A DNA stretch of 64,000 nucleotides from Cereibacter_A azotoformans (GCF_003050905.1 NZ_QAOT01000006.1); one strand, 5' to 3'. Positions 51,711 through 61,381 are shown, counted from the first letter of the stretch. Translations and numbers: made by a program. The notes: generated by a model not told the origin, from the letters alone.

Positions 51711-51944
51711 TCAGGCGGCTTCCGAGATGAACTTCACCGCATCGCCGAAGGTCTGGATGGTTTCGGCCGCATCGTCCGGGATCTCGATGCCGAACTCTTC
51801 CTCGAAGGCCATCACGAGCTCGACCGTGTCGAGGCTGTCCGCGCCGAGGTCGTCGATGAACGAGGCATTCTCGGTCACCTTTTCCTCTTCGACGCCCAGA
51901 TGCTCGACGACGATCTTCTTCACGCGATCAGCGATGTCGCTCAT
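51711..51944 (-). CDS. acpP: Acyl carrier protein
   Basis: A 77-residue, very acidic carrier of fatty acyl chains. The phosphopantetheine attachment Ser 37 lies in LGADSLDTVELVMAFEEEFG, the universal DSL motif. It is single-copy-length and flanked by fabG upstream and fabF downstream, the usual fab order. It has its own promoter and terminator, in line with the very high expression known for this gene. AGGAAG precedes the ATG. Confidence 0.97.
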   Translation of the reverse strand: MSDIADRVKKIVVEHLGVEEEKVTENASFIDDLGADSLDTVELVMAFEEEFGIEIPDDAAETIQTFGDAVKFISEAA

Positions 51945-52049
51945 GTCACTTCCTCATTCGTTGCGGGAGGGTTCCCGGCTCGTTGTCCCTTGCCCTGCGG
52001 CAACTGGTGCAGTTCAGCCGGCGGCGTCAGCCCCGGCAACTCTGACGGG

Positions 52050-52078
52050 CCTATAGCAAGGCTCCTTCGCCAAGGCAA
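52050..52078 (-). promoter_or_regulatory. Putative acpP promoter
   Basis: On the minus strand TTGCCT (52073-52078) and TATAGG (52050-52055) are separated by 17 bases in the fabG-acpP gap, giving a 5' leader of about 100 bases. Confidence 0.5.
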
Positions 52079-52121
52079 ACGCTTTCCCGCGCCGAAAGTG
52101 CCGCATCCCGCCGGCGCTTTT

Positions 52122-52859
52122 TCAGAGCATGGCCATGCCGCCGTTCACATGCAGCGTGGCCCCCGTGACATAGCCCGCCTCGAGGCTGGAAAGATAGAGA
52201 ACGGCCGCCGCGATGTCCTGCGCCTCGCCCATCCGCCCCATCGGAACCTGGCCGAGGATGCGTGCCTTCTGCTCGTCGTTCAGCTTGTCCGTCATGGCCG
52301 TCCCGATGAAGCCCGGCGCCACGGCATTGACCGTGATGCCCCGGCTCGCGACTTCGGCGGCCAGGCTCTTCGACATGGCGACCACTCCCGCCTTCGAGGC
52401 GGCATAGTTGGCCTGTCCCGTATTTCCCGTCGCGCCCACGATCGAGGTGATGTTGACGATGCGCCCCCAGCGCGCCTTCATCATGCCGCGCAGCACGCCC
52501 CGGCAAAGGCGGAAGGTCGAGGTCAGGTTGACCTCGATCACCTGCGTCCAGTCCTCGTCCGACATCCGCATGGCCAGCTGGTCGCGCGTGATGCCCGCGT
52601 TGTTGACCAGGATATCCACCGCGCCCATGGCGTCCGCCGCCTGCTTCGGCAGCGCCTCGACCGCCGCGGCGTCCGAGAGGTTGCAGGCCAGCACATGAGC
52701 CCGCCCGCCCAGCTCCGCCGCCAGCTCCTCGAGAGGGCCCGTCCGCGTGCCCGACAGCGCGACCGTCGCCCCCGCCGCATGGAGCGCGCGCGCGATGCCA
52801 CCGCCGATACCGCCCGAAGCGCCTGTGATCAGCGCAGATTTTCCCGTCAGATCGAACAT
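52122..52859 (-). CDS. fabG: 3-oxoacyl-ACP reductase
   Basis: A 245-residue short-chain dehydrogenase reducing beta-ketoacyl-ACP with NADPH. Cofactor motif TGASGGIGGGIA (12-23), VNNAGITRD (85-93), and catalytic Ser 139, Tyr 152 and Lys 156. ATG at 52859 begins MFDLTGKSALITGA; AGGAGACGG lies just upstream. It is first in the fabG-acpP-fabF gene string and divergent from alr across 259 bases. Confidence 0.94.
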   Translation of the reverse strand: MFDLTGKSALITGASGGIGGGIARALHAAGATVALSGTRTGPLEELAAELGGRAHVLACNLSDAAAVEALPKQAADAMGAVDILVNNAGITRDQLAMRMSDEDWTQVIEVNLTSTFRLCRGVLRGMMKARWGRIVNITSIVGATGNTGQANYAASKAGVVAMSKSLAAEVASRGITVNAVAPGFIGTAMTDKLNDEQKARILGQVPMGRMGEAQDIAAAVLYLSSLEAGYVTGATLHVNGGMAML

Positions 52860-53047
52860 GGTCCGTCTCCTCGCATTGGCTTTGGCGCCCTTTACCAGCG
52901 GCAGGACAGGCGCGCCACCCGACTTCGCCGCCGCAACGCCGCGACAGGATGCACGCGATCTTCCGCCGCCTCGCCTGCCTCGCAGAGGCTCGCCGGAGAC
53001 GCCGTCCGCGAACAGGCCGCAAAGGCTTCCGGTTTTCGTGATCATCC

Positions 53048-53069
53048 GCCGGGCGGCGGACCGCCCGGC
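53048..53069. other. GC hairpin in the fabG-alr divergent region
   Basis: A perfect 9-bp stem (53048-53056 with 53061-53069) with loop CGGA lies 50 bases before alr. The TTGACG at 53085-53090 beyond it has no convincing -10 partner. The remaining divergent region (52860-53118) shows no gene. Confidence 0.4.
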
Positions 53070-53118
53070 CGGGGCTTTCTCCCCTTGACGTCGCACTCGC
53101 GGCGGTGAAAACACCGCC

Positions 53119-54168
53119 ATGGCCACCGCGACCCTCACCATCGACCTGGACGCCATCGCCGCCAACTGGCGCGCGCTCGACCAGATGACCGCCTCCGACT
53201 GCCAGACCGGCGCCGTCGTGAAGGCTGACGCCTACGGGCTCGGCGCGGCCAAGGTCGCCCATGCCCTCGCCCGGGCCGGCGCCCGGCGCTTCTTCGTCGC
53301 CGCCTGCGAGGAAGGGGCCGAGGTGCGCCGCGCGCTCGGCTCCGGCCCGCAGATCTGCGTCTTCTCGGGCCATATGGAGGGCGACACCGCCCTCATCCGC
53401 GACTTCGACCTCACGCCCATGCTGAACTCGATCGAGCAGCTCACCCGGCATTTCGAGACGCTCGGCGGCCAGCCCTTCGGGCTTCAGCTCGACAGCGGCA
53501 TGAACCGGCTCGGGCTCGAGCCCGGCGAGTGGGAGGCCGTGGCCGCCACCGCCCTCGAGGCGGGCCCGGAACTGCTGATGAGCCATCTCGCCTGCGCGGA
53601 CGAGCCCGACCATCCGATGAACACCGAGCAGCTCCGCGCCTTCCGCGCCATGACCGACGGGACCGGCGTTCCCCGCTCGCTCTCGGCCACCGGCGGCATC
53701 CTGCTTGGCCCCGCCTGGCATTTCGAGCTGACCCGCCCAGGCATCGGCCTCTACGGCGGCCGCCCGTTCGAGGAGGCCCGCCCGGTGGTGCATCTGTCGC
53801 TTCCGGTGGTGCAGGTGCGCGAGGTCGAGATCGGCGAGCCCGTGGGCTATTCCAACAGCTGGACGGCCGAACACACCTCGACCATCGCCACGGTCGCCGC
53901 GGGCTACGCCGATGGCCTGCCGCGCACGCTGTCCTCGAGGGCTTCGCTCTTTGCCGGCCGCGTGCCCTGCCCGCTCGTCGGCCGTGTCTCGATGGACCTC
54001 ATCACCGTGGACGTGAGCCATCTCCCCGAGGTGCCGGACGCGCTCGACATCCTGTGCCGCCACCAGACGCCCGACGATCTGGCCGACACGGCGGGAACCA
54101 TCGGCTACGAGATCCTCACCAGTCTCGGGCGCCGCTACCAGCGCCGCTACGGGGCGCTCGCGGCGTGA
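53119..54168 (+). CDS. alr: Alanine racemase
   Basis: A 349-residue PLP enzyme that makes D-alanine for peptidoglycan. PLP lysine K35 in VVKADAYGLGA, the SGMNRLG motif with its conserved Arg, the GIGLYGG phosphate-binding loop, AAGYADGLPR and VSMDLITVDV are all present. The gene's stop overlaps the GTG start of the MlaE-like gene (GTGA). It is slightly shorter than the typical 360 residues but carries all motifs. Confidence 0.93.
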   Translation: MATATLTIDLDAIAANWRALDQMTASDCQTGAVVKADAYGLGAAKVAHALARAGARRFFVAACEEGAEVRRALGSGPQICVFSGHMEGDTALIRDFDLTPMLNSIEQLTRHFETLGGQPFGLQLDSGMNRLGLEPGEWEAVAATALEAGPELLMSHLACADEPDHPMNTEQLRAFRAMTDGTGVPRSLSATGGILLGPAWHFELTRPGIGLYGGRPFEEARPVVHLSLPVVQVREVEIGEPVGYSNSWTAEHTSTIATVAAGYADGLPRTLSSRASLFAGRVPCPLVGRVSMDLITVDVSHLPEVPDALDILCRHQTPDDLADTAGTIGYEILTSLGRRYQRRYGALAA

Positions 54169-54947
54169 GCCCGGCCGCTCCCATCGCGGCGCTCGGGCGG
54201 GCGACGCTCGGTGCGCTGGCGGCCATCGGCCGGATCGCGCTCTTTGCGGCCGCGGTCATCAGCCACCTCTTCCGGCCGCCCTTCTACCCGCGCGAGTTCC
54301 TCAACGCGCTGATCCAGATCGGCTGGCTCTCGCTGCCGGTCGTCGGCCTCACCGCGATCTTCACCGGGGGCGCCCTCGCGCTCCAGATCTACGCGGGCGG
54401 CGCGCGCTTCTCGGCCGAGGCGGTCGTGCCCTCGATCGTGGCCATCGGCATGACGCGCGAGCTTGGCCCCGTCCTCGGCGGGCTGATGGTCGCGGCCCGC
54501 GTGGCCTCCTCGATCGCGGCCGAGATCGGCACCATGAAGGTGACCGAGCAGATCGACGCCCTCGTGACCCTCTCGACCAACCCGCTGAAGTATCTTGCCG
54601 TGCCCCGCGTGCTGGCCGCCACGCTCGCCGTGCCGGTCCTCGTGGCCGTGGGCGACTCGATCGGCATCGCCGGCGGCTGGCTCGTGGGCGTGAACCGGCT
54701 CGACTTCAACTCGGCCACCTACATCAAGAACACCGTGGACTTCCTCGAGGTGTGGGACGTGGGCTCGGGCCTCGTGAAGGGCGCGGCCTTCGGCTTCATC
54801 GTGGCCCTGATGGGCTGCTATCACGGCATGAACTCGGGCCGCGGCGCGCAAGGCGTCGGCCGCGCCACCAAATCCGCCGTCGTCGCGGCCTCGGTCCTGA
54901 TCCTTGCCGCGAACTACCTGCTGACGGAGGTGTTCTTCACCTCATGA
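54165..54947 (+). CDS. MlaE-family ABC transporter permease
   Basis: A 260-residue membrane permease of the MlaE/Ttg2B family, used for phospholipid movement between inner and outer membranes. There are five or six hydrophobic segments. Family signatures are GMTRELGPVLGGLMVAARVA, the coupling-helix region AEIGTMKVTEQIDAL and MGCYHGMNSGRGAQGVG. The GTG start at 54165 overlaps alr, and the stop overlaps the ATPase gene (ATGA). No MlaD (MCE) gene adjoins it. Confidence 0.88.
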   Translation: MSPAAPIAALGRATLGALAAIGRIALFAAAVISHLFRPPFYPREFLNALIQIGWLSLPVVGLTAIFTGGALALQIYAGGARFSAEAVVPSIVAIGMTRELGPVLGGLMVAARVASSIAAEIGTMKVTEQIDALVTLSTNPLKYLAVPRVLAATLAVPVLVAVGDSIGIAGGWLVGVNRLDFNSATYIKNTVDFLEVWDVGSGLVKGAAFGFIVALMGCYHGMNSGRGAQGVGRATKSAVVAASVLILAANYLLTEVFFTS

Positions 54948-55690
54948 TCGAGCTTTCCGGCGTCACCAAGAGCTTCGGCTCGAACCAGGTCCTGCGCGGC
55001 ATCGACCTGCGCATCGAGAGCAACAGCTCGATGGTCATCATCGGCGGCTCGGGCACGGGCAAGTCGGTGCTGCTCAAGTGCATCCTGGGCCTTGTCGCGC
55101 CCGATGGCGGCCGGATCCTGCTGAACGGCGAGGATGTGACCCGCGCCGAGCGCGACGCCTTCCTGGCCCGCTTCGGGATGCTGTTCCAGGGCGCGGCGCT
55201 CTTCGACTCGCTCCATGTCTGGGAGAACGTGGCCTTCCGCCTGCTGCGCGGCGCGCAGAAGCGGCCCAAGGCCGAGGCGCGCGAGATCGCCATCGAGAAG
55301 CTGCGCCGCGTGGGGCTCGGCCCGCAGGTGGCCGACCTCTACCCGGCCGAACTGTCGGGCGGGATGCAGAAGCGCGTGGGCCTCGCCCGCGCCATCGCGG
55401 CCGAGCCCGAGATCATCTTCTTCGACGAACCCACCACCGGGCTCGACCCGATCATGGCCGGCGTCATCAACGACCTCATCCGCGAGATCGTGACCGAGAT
55501 GGGCGCGACCGCCATCACGATCACCCACGACATGACCTCGGTCCGCGCCATTGCCGACAACGTGGCGATGCTCCACCGTGGCAAGATCCGCTGGACCGGC
55601 CCGGTCTCCGAGCTCGACACCACACCCGATCCTTACGTCCAGCAGTTCATCCACGGCCGCGCCGAGGGCCCGATCGAGGCGCTGCGCTAG
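54944..55690 (+). CDS. MlaF-family ABC transporter ATP-binding protein
   Basis: A 248-residue ATPase pairing with the MlaE-like permease. Walker A IGGSGTGKSVLLKCILG (34-50), Q loop GMLFQGAALFDSL, ABC signature LSGGMQKRVGLARA, Walker B EIIFFDEPTTGLDPI and H-loop ITHDMTS. The GMLFQGAALFDS form of the Q loop is typical of MlaF rather than other importers. Coupled by ATGA to the permease; pqiA follows 1 base after its stop. Confidence 0.9.
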   Translation: MIELSGVTKSFGSNQVLRGIDLRIESNSSMVIIGGSGTGKSVLLKCILGLVAPDGGRILLNGEDVTRAERDAFLARFGMLFQGAALFDSLHVWENVAFRLLRGAQKRPKAEAREIAIEKLRRVGLGPQVADLYPAELSGGMQKRVGLARAIAAEPEIIFFDEPTTGLDPIMAGVINDLIREIVTEMGATAITITHDMTSVRAIADNVAMLHRGKIRWTGPVSELDTTPDPYVQQFIHGRAEGPIEALR

Positions 55691-55691
55691 G

Positions 55692-56117
55692 ATGCTGCGC
55701 GCGGCCAATCTCGCGCTGCTGCTTCTTTTTCCGATGGCCTGGTTCGCGCCCCTGATGCGGGCGGGGATGCTGCCACTCTTCGGCCTGTCCGAAATATCCG
55801 TCGTCTCGGGCCTCCAGTCGCTCTGGGGCACCGACGTCGGCCTTGCGCTGCTCGTGACCTTCTTCGCGATCTTCGCGCCCTACCTGAAGACCATCGGCCT
55901 CGCGCTCCTCCACGCCCGGCTGCTCTCGCCCCGCGTCCTGCCCGCGCTTCACCTGCTGGGCCGGCTCGCCATGGCCGACATCTTCCTGATCGCGCTCTAT
56001 ATCGTGCTCATCAAGGGTGTGGGCCTCGCCACGGTCGAGACCGCCTGGGGCCTCTGGTTCTTCACCGGCTGCATCCTCGCCTCGCTCGCCATCTCGTTCC
56101 TGACGCCCTCGCGTTGA
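55692..56117 (+). CDS. Paraquat-inducible protein A-like membrane protein
   Basis: A 141-residue integral membrane protein with four hydrophobic segments. It is about one third of E. coli PqiA (which has two repeats), so it represents a single PqiA unit, and the zinc-ribbon cysteines of long PqiA proteins are absent. It begins one base after the ATPase stop, making a three-gene mlaE-mlaF-pqiA string. In other bacteria PqiA acts with MCE proteins in envelope lipid homeostasis, which suits these neighbours. Confidence 0.72.
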   Translation: MLRAANLALLLLFPMAWFAPLMRAGMLPLFGLSEISVVSGLQSLWGTDVGLALLVTFFAIFAPYLKTIGLALLHARLLSPRVLPALHLLGRLAMADIFLIALYIVLIKGVGLATVETAWGLWFFTGCILASLAISFLTPSR

Positions 56118-56183
56118 ACAGGCGCCGTGGCGGGCCTCCGCCTGCCGGCTTGCGCCCCCCTGCCCGAGCGGGCAAAAGGCGCC

Positions 56184-57542
<1,359 letters not shown>

Positions 57543-57560
57543 CGCCGAAGGAGCGGGCAC

Positions 57561-58145
57561 ATGGAAGGCTTCACCATCATCGACGCCGTGGTTGCGGCTG
57601 TCATCGTGCTGTCGGCGATCCTCGCCTATTCGCGCGGCCTCGTCCGCGAGGTCATGGCGATAGCCGGCTGGGTGGCGGCGGCGGTCCTCGCCTTCGTCTT
57701 CGCGGCGCAGGCCCAGCCCCTGATCAAGGAGGTGCCGGTCCTCGGCGACTTCCTCGGCGACAGTTGCGAACTGTCGATCATCGCGGCCTTCGCCGCGGTC
57801 TTCGCCCTCGCCCTCGTGCTCCTGTCGCTCTTCACGCCGCTCTTCTCCTCGGCGATCCGCAATTCCGCCCTTGGGGGCCTCGACCAGAGCCTGGGCTTCC
57901 TCTTCGGCGTCCTGCGCGGCGTGGTGCTCGTGGCGGTGGCGCTGATCGTCTATGACCGCGCCGTGGCCTCGAACACGGTCCCGATGGTGGACAATTCCCG
58001 CTCGGCCCGCGTCTTTGCCTCCTTCCAGGAGAACATCGACCAGTCCATTCCGTCCGACGCGCCCGGCTGGATCGTCGCCCGCTACGAACAGCTGGTGAGC
58101 AGCTGCACCGCGCCCGCCACCCCCGCCCCGGCACCCGCGAACTGA
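57561..58145 (+). CDS. cvpA: Colicin V production protein homologue
   Basis: A 194-residue membrane protein with four hydrophobic segments and the FTIIDAVVAAVIVLSAILAY start typical of CvpA. The C-terminal tail (about 150-194) is cytoplasmic or unstructured, ending in Ala/Pro repeats. CvpA is often encoded next to purF, as here; its cellular role is not well defined. AAGGAGCGGG precedes the ATG at 57561. Confidence 0.88.
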   Translation: MEGFTIIDAVVAAVIVLSAILAYSRGLVREVMAIAGWVAAAVLAFVFAAQAQPLIKEVPVLGDFLGDSCELSIIAAFAAVFALALVLLSLFTPLFSSAIRNSALGGLDQSLGFLFGVLRGVVLVAVALIVYDRAVASNTVPMVDNSRSARVFASFQENIDQSIPSDAPGWIVARYEQLVSSCTAPATPAPAPAN

Positions 58146-58228
58146 GGGGAACGGCTTTGTGAGGGTGACAGCGGCGTGACAAGCCACTACATGAGGGGCC
58201 AATCTCCCCTCGGATTCGGAGCCCTCCC

Positions 58229-59689
58229 ATGCGCCCCTTCCTGAGCCACCCCTTCGACGATGACAAGTTGAAGGAAGAGTGCGGCGTTTTCGGTGTCATC
58301 GGCGTATGTGACGCAGCAAATTTCGTGGCCCTCGGCATGCATGCCCTGCAGCACCGCGGGCAGGAAGCCGGCGGCATCGTTGCCTACGATCCCGAACACG
58401 GCTTCAACTCGGCCCGCCGCTTCGGCTATGTGCGCGACAACTTCACCGACCCCGCCACGATGTCCACCCTGCCGGGTGCGCTCGCCATCGGCCATGTCCG
58501 CTATTCCACCGCCGGCTCCAAGGGCGCGACCGCGATCCGCGACGTGCAGCCCTTCTTCGGCGAGTTCGCGATGGGCGGTGCGGCGATCGCCCACAACGGC
58601 AACCTGACCAACGCCGCCGCCCTGCGCCGCGAGCTGATCGAGCGCGGCTCGATCTTCCAGTCCTCCTCGGACAGCGAATGCATCATCCACCTGATGGCGC
58701 GCTCGATCCAGAAGAACATCCCCGAGCGGATGAAGGACGCGCTGCGCCGCGTCGAGGGCGCCTTCTCGGTCGTGGCCATGACCCGCACGAAGCTGATCGG
58801 CGTGCGCGATCCGCTCGGCGTGCGCCCGCTGGTGATCGGCCGGATCGGAGAGGGCTGGGCGCTGTCGTCGGAGACCTGCGGCCTCGACATCATCGGCGCC
58901 GAGTTCATCCGCGAGGTCGAGCCGGGCGAGATGGTGGTGATCGACGAGAAGGGCATCGAGAGCTTCCACCCGTTCGACCGTCGCGCCGCCCGCTTCTGCA
59001 TCTTCGAGCATGTCTATTTCTCGCGGCCCGACTCGATCCTCGGCGGCCGCTCGGTCTATGAGACCCGCCGCCAGATCGGCGTGGAACTGGCCAAGGAAGC
59101 GCCCGTTGACGCCGATCTGGTCTGTCCCGTCCCCGATTCCGGCACACCGGCCGCCATCGGCTTCAGCCAGCAATCGGGCATCCCCTATGCAATGGGGATC
59201 ATCCGCAACCAGTATATGGGCCGGACCTTCATCGAGCCGACTGAGCAGATCCGCAACATGGGCGTGCGGCTGAAGCTCAACGTCAACCGCGCGCTGATCA
59301 AGGGCAAGCGGGTGATCCTCGTGGACGATTCGGTTGTCCGCGGCACGACGTCGCGCAAGATCAAGGACATGATCCTCGATGCGGGCGCGGCCGAGGTGCA
59401 TTTCCGCATCGCCTCGCCCCCCACGGCCTGGCCCTGCTTCTACGGGGTGGACACGCCGGAACGTGCCAAGCTTCTGGCCGCCAACATGTCCGAGGACGAG
59501 ATGCGCGACTGGATCGGCGTGGATTCTCTGCGCTTCATCTCGCTTGACGGCCTCTACCGGGCCGTGGGCGAGGCCGCGGGCCGCGATCCCAAGGCCCCGC
59601 GCTATTGCGACGCCTGCTTCTCGGGCGATTATCCCGTGGCCCCCTCGGACAAGATCGATCAGGGGTTCGAGATGAAGGCGGCCCAGTAG
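58229..59689 (+). CDS. purF: Amidophosphoribosyltransferase
   Basis: A 486-residue enzyme committing PRPP to purine synthesis by adding ammonia from glutamine. The N-terminal nucleophile Cys 18 (KEECGVFG), exposed by propeptide removal, begins the glutaminase domain with MHALQHRGQEAGG and AHNGNLTN. The phosphoribosyltransferase domain carries RVILVDDSVVRGTTSRK. Cysteines in CIFEHVYFSRPDS and YCDACFSGDYP fit the Fe-S class seen in Bacillus-type PurF. Monocistronic downstream of cvpA. Confidence 0.95.
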   Translation: MRPFLSHPFDDDKLKEECGVFGVIGVCDAANFVALGMHALQHRGQEAGGIVAYDPEHGFNSARRFGYVRDNFTDPATMSTLPGALAIGHVRYSTAGSKGATAIRDVQPFFGEFAMGGAAIAHNGNLTNAAALRRELIERGSIFQSSSDSECIIHLMARSIQKNIPERMKDALRRVEGAFSVVAMTRTKLIGVRDPLGVRPLVIGRIGEGWALSSETCGLDIIGAEFIREVEPGEMVVIDEKGIESFHPFDRRAARFCIFEHVYFSRPDSILGGRSVYETRRQIGVELAKEAPVDADLVCPVPDSGTPAAIGFSQQSGIPYAMGIIRNQYMGRTFIEPTEQIRNMGVRLKLNVNRALIKGKRVILVDDSVVRGTTSRKIKDMILDAGAAEVHFRIASPPTAWPCFYGVDTPERAKLLAANMSEDEMRDWIGVDSLRFISLDGLYRAVGEAAGRDPKAPRYCDACFSGDYPVAPSDKIDQGFEMKAAQ

Positions 59690-59819
59690 GCCGTCCTTCG
59701 CGCGGCGCGCACCTCCTGCCCGCGCCGCCCGCCGCTTGCGCCCACCCGTGTTTTTGGCCATAGGCTGAAGCGCCGCAGACCCGGAGTCGCGGCGTTTTTC
59801 CAGTCAGAAGGCCGCCCCG

Positions 59820-60485
59820 ATGAGCACCCTGCCCTCGCCCCGCATCGCCCTTGTAACCGGAGCCTCCCGCGGGCTCGGCACCGCGATCGCCGAGGAACTC
59901 GGCGTTGCGGGCTGGCATGTGGTCGCCGTCGCTCGCACCACCGGCGGGCTCGAGGACATGGACGACCGCATCCGCGGCCGCAGGCCGGGCGCCGAGCCCG
60001 CCACGCTCGCACCGATGGACGTGACCAACGACGACGCGATGCGCCACCTCTGCCGCTCGATCTATGACCGCTGGGGGGCGGTGCATCTCTGGGTCCATGC
60101 GGCCATCCATGCGGCACCGCTCTGCCCGTCGGGCCATATCGAGCCCAAGGACTGGGACAAGTCGATCGCGACCAACGTGCGGGCCACCGGCATCCTGATC
60201 CCCATGGTCGAGCCGCTGCTGCGTGCCGGACAGGGCACCGCGCTCTTCTTCGACGATCCGCGGGGCGGCGAGCCCTTCTTCGGCTCCTATGGCGCGACCA
60301 AGGCCGCACAGATGGCCCTCGTGCGGAGCTGGCAGGCCGAGACCCGCAAGATCGGCCCGCGCGTCCAGATCGAGACCCCGAATCCGATGCCGACCGCCAC
60401 CCGCGGCCGTTTCTACCCCGGCGAGGATCGCGCGAAACTCGCCGACATCCACACCGAGGCGCAGCGGATCCTGGCGCTGATCTGA
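59820..60485 (+). CDS. Atypical short-chain dehydrogenase/reductase
   Basis: A 221-residue SDR-fold protein with an intact cofactor motif TGASRGLGTAIAEEL (13-27) and the YxxxK pair Tyr 157/Lys 161 (SYGATKAAQMAL). The usual NNAG is replaced by VHAAIHA (92-98), and the catalytic Ser about 13 residues before Tyr is missing (FFDDPRGG). Catalysis may be altered or lost. It is not an operon member; it ends 120 bases before the tRNA fragment and is probably the last chromosomal backbone gene of the window. Confidence 0.75.
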   Translation: MSTLPSPRIALVTGASRGLGTAIAEELGVAGWHVVAVARTTGGLEDMDDRIRGRRPGAEPATLAPMDVTNDDAMRHLCRSIYDRWGAVHLWVHAAIHAAPLCPSGHIEPKDWDKSIATNVRATGILIPMVEPLLRAGQGTALFFDDPRGGEPFFGSYGATKAAQMALVRSWQAETRKIGPRVQIETPNPMPTATRGRFYPGEDRAKLADIHTEAQRILALI

Positions 60486-60560
60486 TCCCTGATCCCGCGT
60501 GCAGCCGTGCCTTCCGCGCGGCTGCCGTTGCCGGCACGGAAGCGTCCCCACGCGACGCCG

Positions 60561-60583
60561 AAAGCCCGCGCTCTTGCGCGGGC
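60561..60583 (-). terminator. Terminator-like hairpin downstream of the tRNA fragment
   Basis: An 8-bp perfect stem (60564-60571 with 60576-60583) with a TCTT/AAGA loop is followed on the minus strand by TTT (60561-60563). It lies 38 bases beyond the 3' CCA of the tRNA-Val remnant, where the terminator of an intact tRNA gene would be. Confidence 0.5.
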
Positions 60584-60620
60584 GTCTGCATGGCGACTGT
60601 GCCGGGAATGTGCGGTATGA

Positions 60621-60665
60621 TGGTGGGCGATAACGGATTTGAACCGCTGACATCTTCGATGTGAA
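60621..60665 (-). pseudogene. 3' fragment of tRNA-Val(CAC), likely attachment-site remnant
   Basis: Read on the minus strand, the segment runs from the anticodon loop TTCACAT (60659-60665, anticodon CAC) through the variable region and T arm (GCGGTTCAAATCCGTT) to a 3' acceptor strand ending GCCCACCA. Upstream of the anticodon loop no D arm, 5' anticodon-stem match or 5' acceptor strand is found, so only the 3' part of the gene is present. Such 3' tRNA copies are left by integrases that use tRNA genes as att sites. Confidence 0.6.
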
Positions 60666-60921
60666 AAAAGCAGCCGTAGCGCAACCTATTGAAACCTGTT
60701 GATCTGCACGCTTTTTATTCCATGCCGAAAGGCAGGTTTCGCGATTTGCGCCGGTTCACGCAGGTTCAATGAACCGGGGAGCGCTTCGTATGGCTGGCGG
60801 CGGGTATGGAGCCATCAGCGCATGGACCCACGTCGCGTGATCCCCGCCGGTCCAGCCAGCGCAGCGGCCGGAACATCTCAGCCCGTGCCGCATTGACTGC
60901 CTCCGAACAGAGGAGTTGGAC

Positions 60922-61194
60922 ATGGGATATCTGCAACTTGATGTGACGATGACCGGCATAGTGCTGCGGCAGATCGGTGAGTGCGGAACGCGGATCCTCG
61001 AGCGCTTCAACACGCACGAGGTCGGGATGCGCCGGGCGCTGATCACGGCGCAGCGCGAGCTTGCGCGTAACGGCTCCCTGGCCGAGGTGAGAGCAAGTGT
61101 TCAGCAGCCCGAGCTGGGGCAGCGACTGAAGCACTGCGTCGAGACGGAAGCGAGCAGCGGCAGCAAGCTTCAGGGGTTGGCCGAGACGCTTTGA
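60922..61194 (+). CDS. Unrecognised small protein near island end
   Basis: A 90-residue protein, MGYLQLDVTMTGIVLRQIGE onwards, matching no family I recognise. AGGAG (60911-60915) lies 6 bases before the ATG, and third codon positions are strongly G/C, so translation is plausible. There is no signal peptide or membrane segment; the second half is helical and charged. The same frame keeps coding-like codon use for about 50 codons past the TGA at 61192, so it may be a truncated larger gene. Confidence 0.45.
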   Translation: MGYLQLDVTMTGIVLRQIGECGTRILERFNTHEVGMRRALITAQRELARNGSLAEVRASVQQPELGQRLKHCVETEASSGSKLQGLAETL

Positions 61195-61381
61195 GCGCAC
61201 CTCAACTCCCCCCACCTCACCATCGGCGGGTGGATGCTGCCGCCAGACCGGCCCATCGCCGCCCGGCTCGCCTCGAGGCTCTCCAGCACGATCACGGCAT
61301 CCTGGGTGCATCTCGTAAATCCGACCTCCACATGCGCCACCCCAGCGTGGCCCGAGTGCGCGGGCCACCAGAGCCCTGCTT

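Larger units (their letters stand above)
60486..60921. other. 436-base gene-free junction region
   Basis: It holds a terminator-like hairpin (60564-60583), a 3' tRNA-Val fragment (60621-60665), and to its right an AT-richer stretch with an inverted repeat (CCGGTTCA 60751-60758, TGAACCGG 60770-60777). No complete tRNA or gene is seen. Confidence 0.6.

Noticed and set aside
53085..53118. TTGACG as a sigma-70 promoter of alr
   Set aside because: No acceptable -10 hexamer lies 16-18 bases downstream, and the start codon is too close.
60621..60700. Complete tRNA-Val gene on the minus strand
   Set aside because: Only the anticodon loop, T arm and 3' acceptor strand are present. The 76 bases back from CCA contain no D arm, no matching anticodon 5' stem and no 5' acceptor strand.
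60766..61368. 200-codon minus-strand frame in the island edge
   Set aside because: No ribosome-binding site or family match, and third-position composition favours the plus-strand frame instead.
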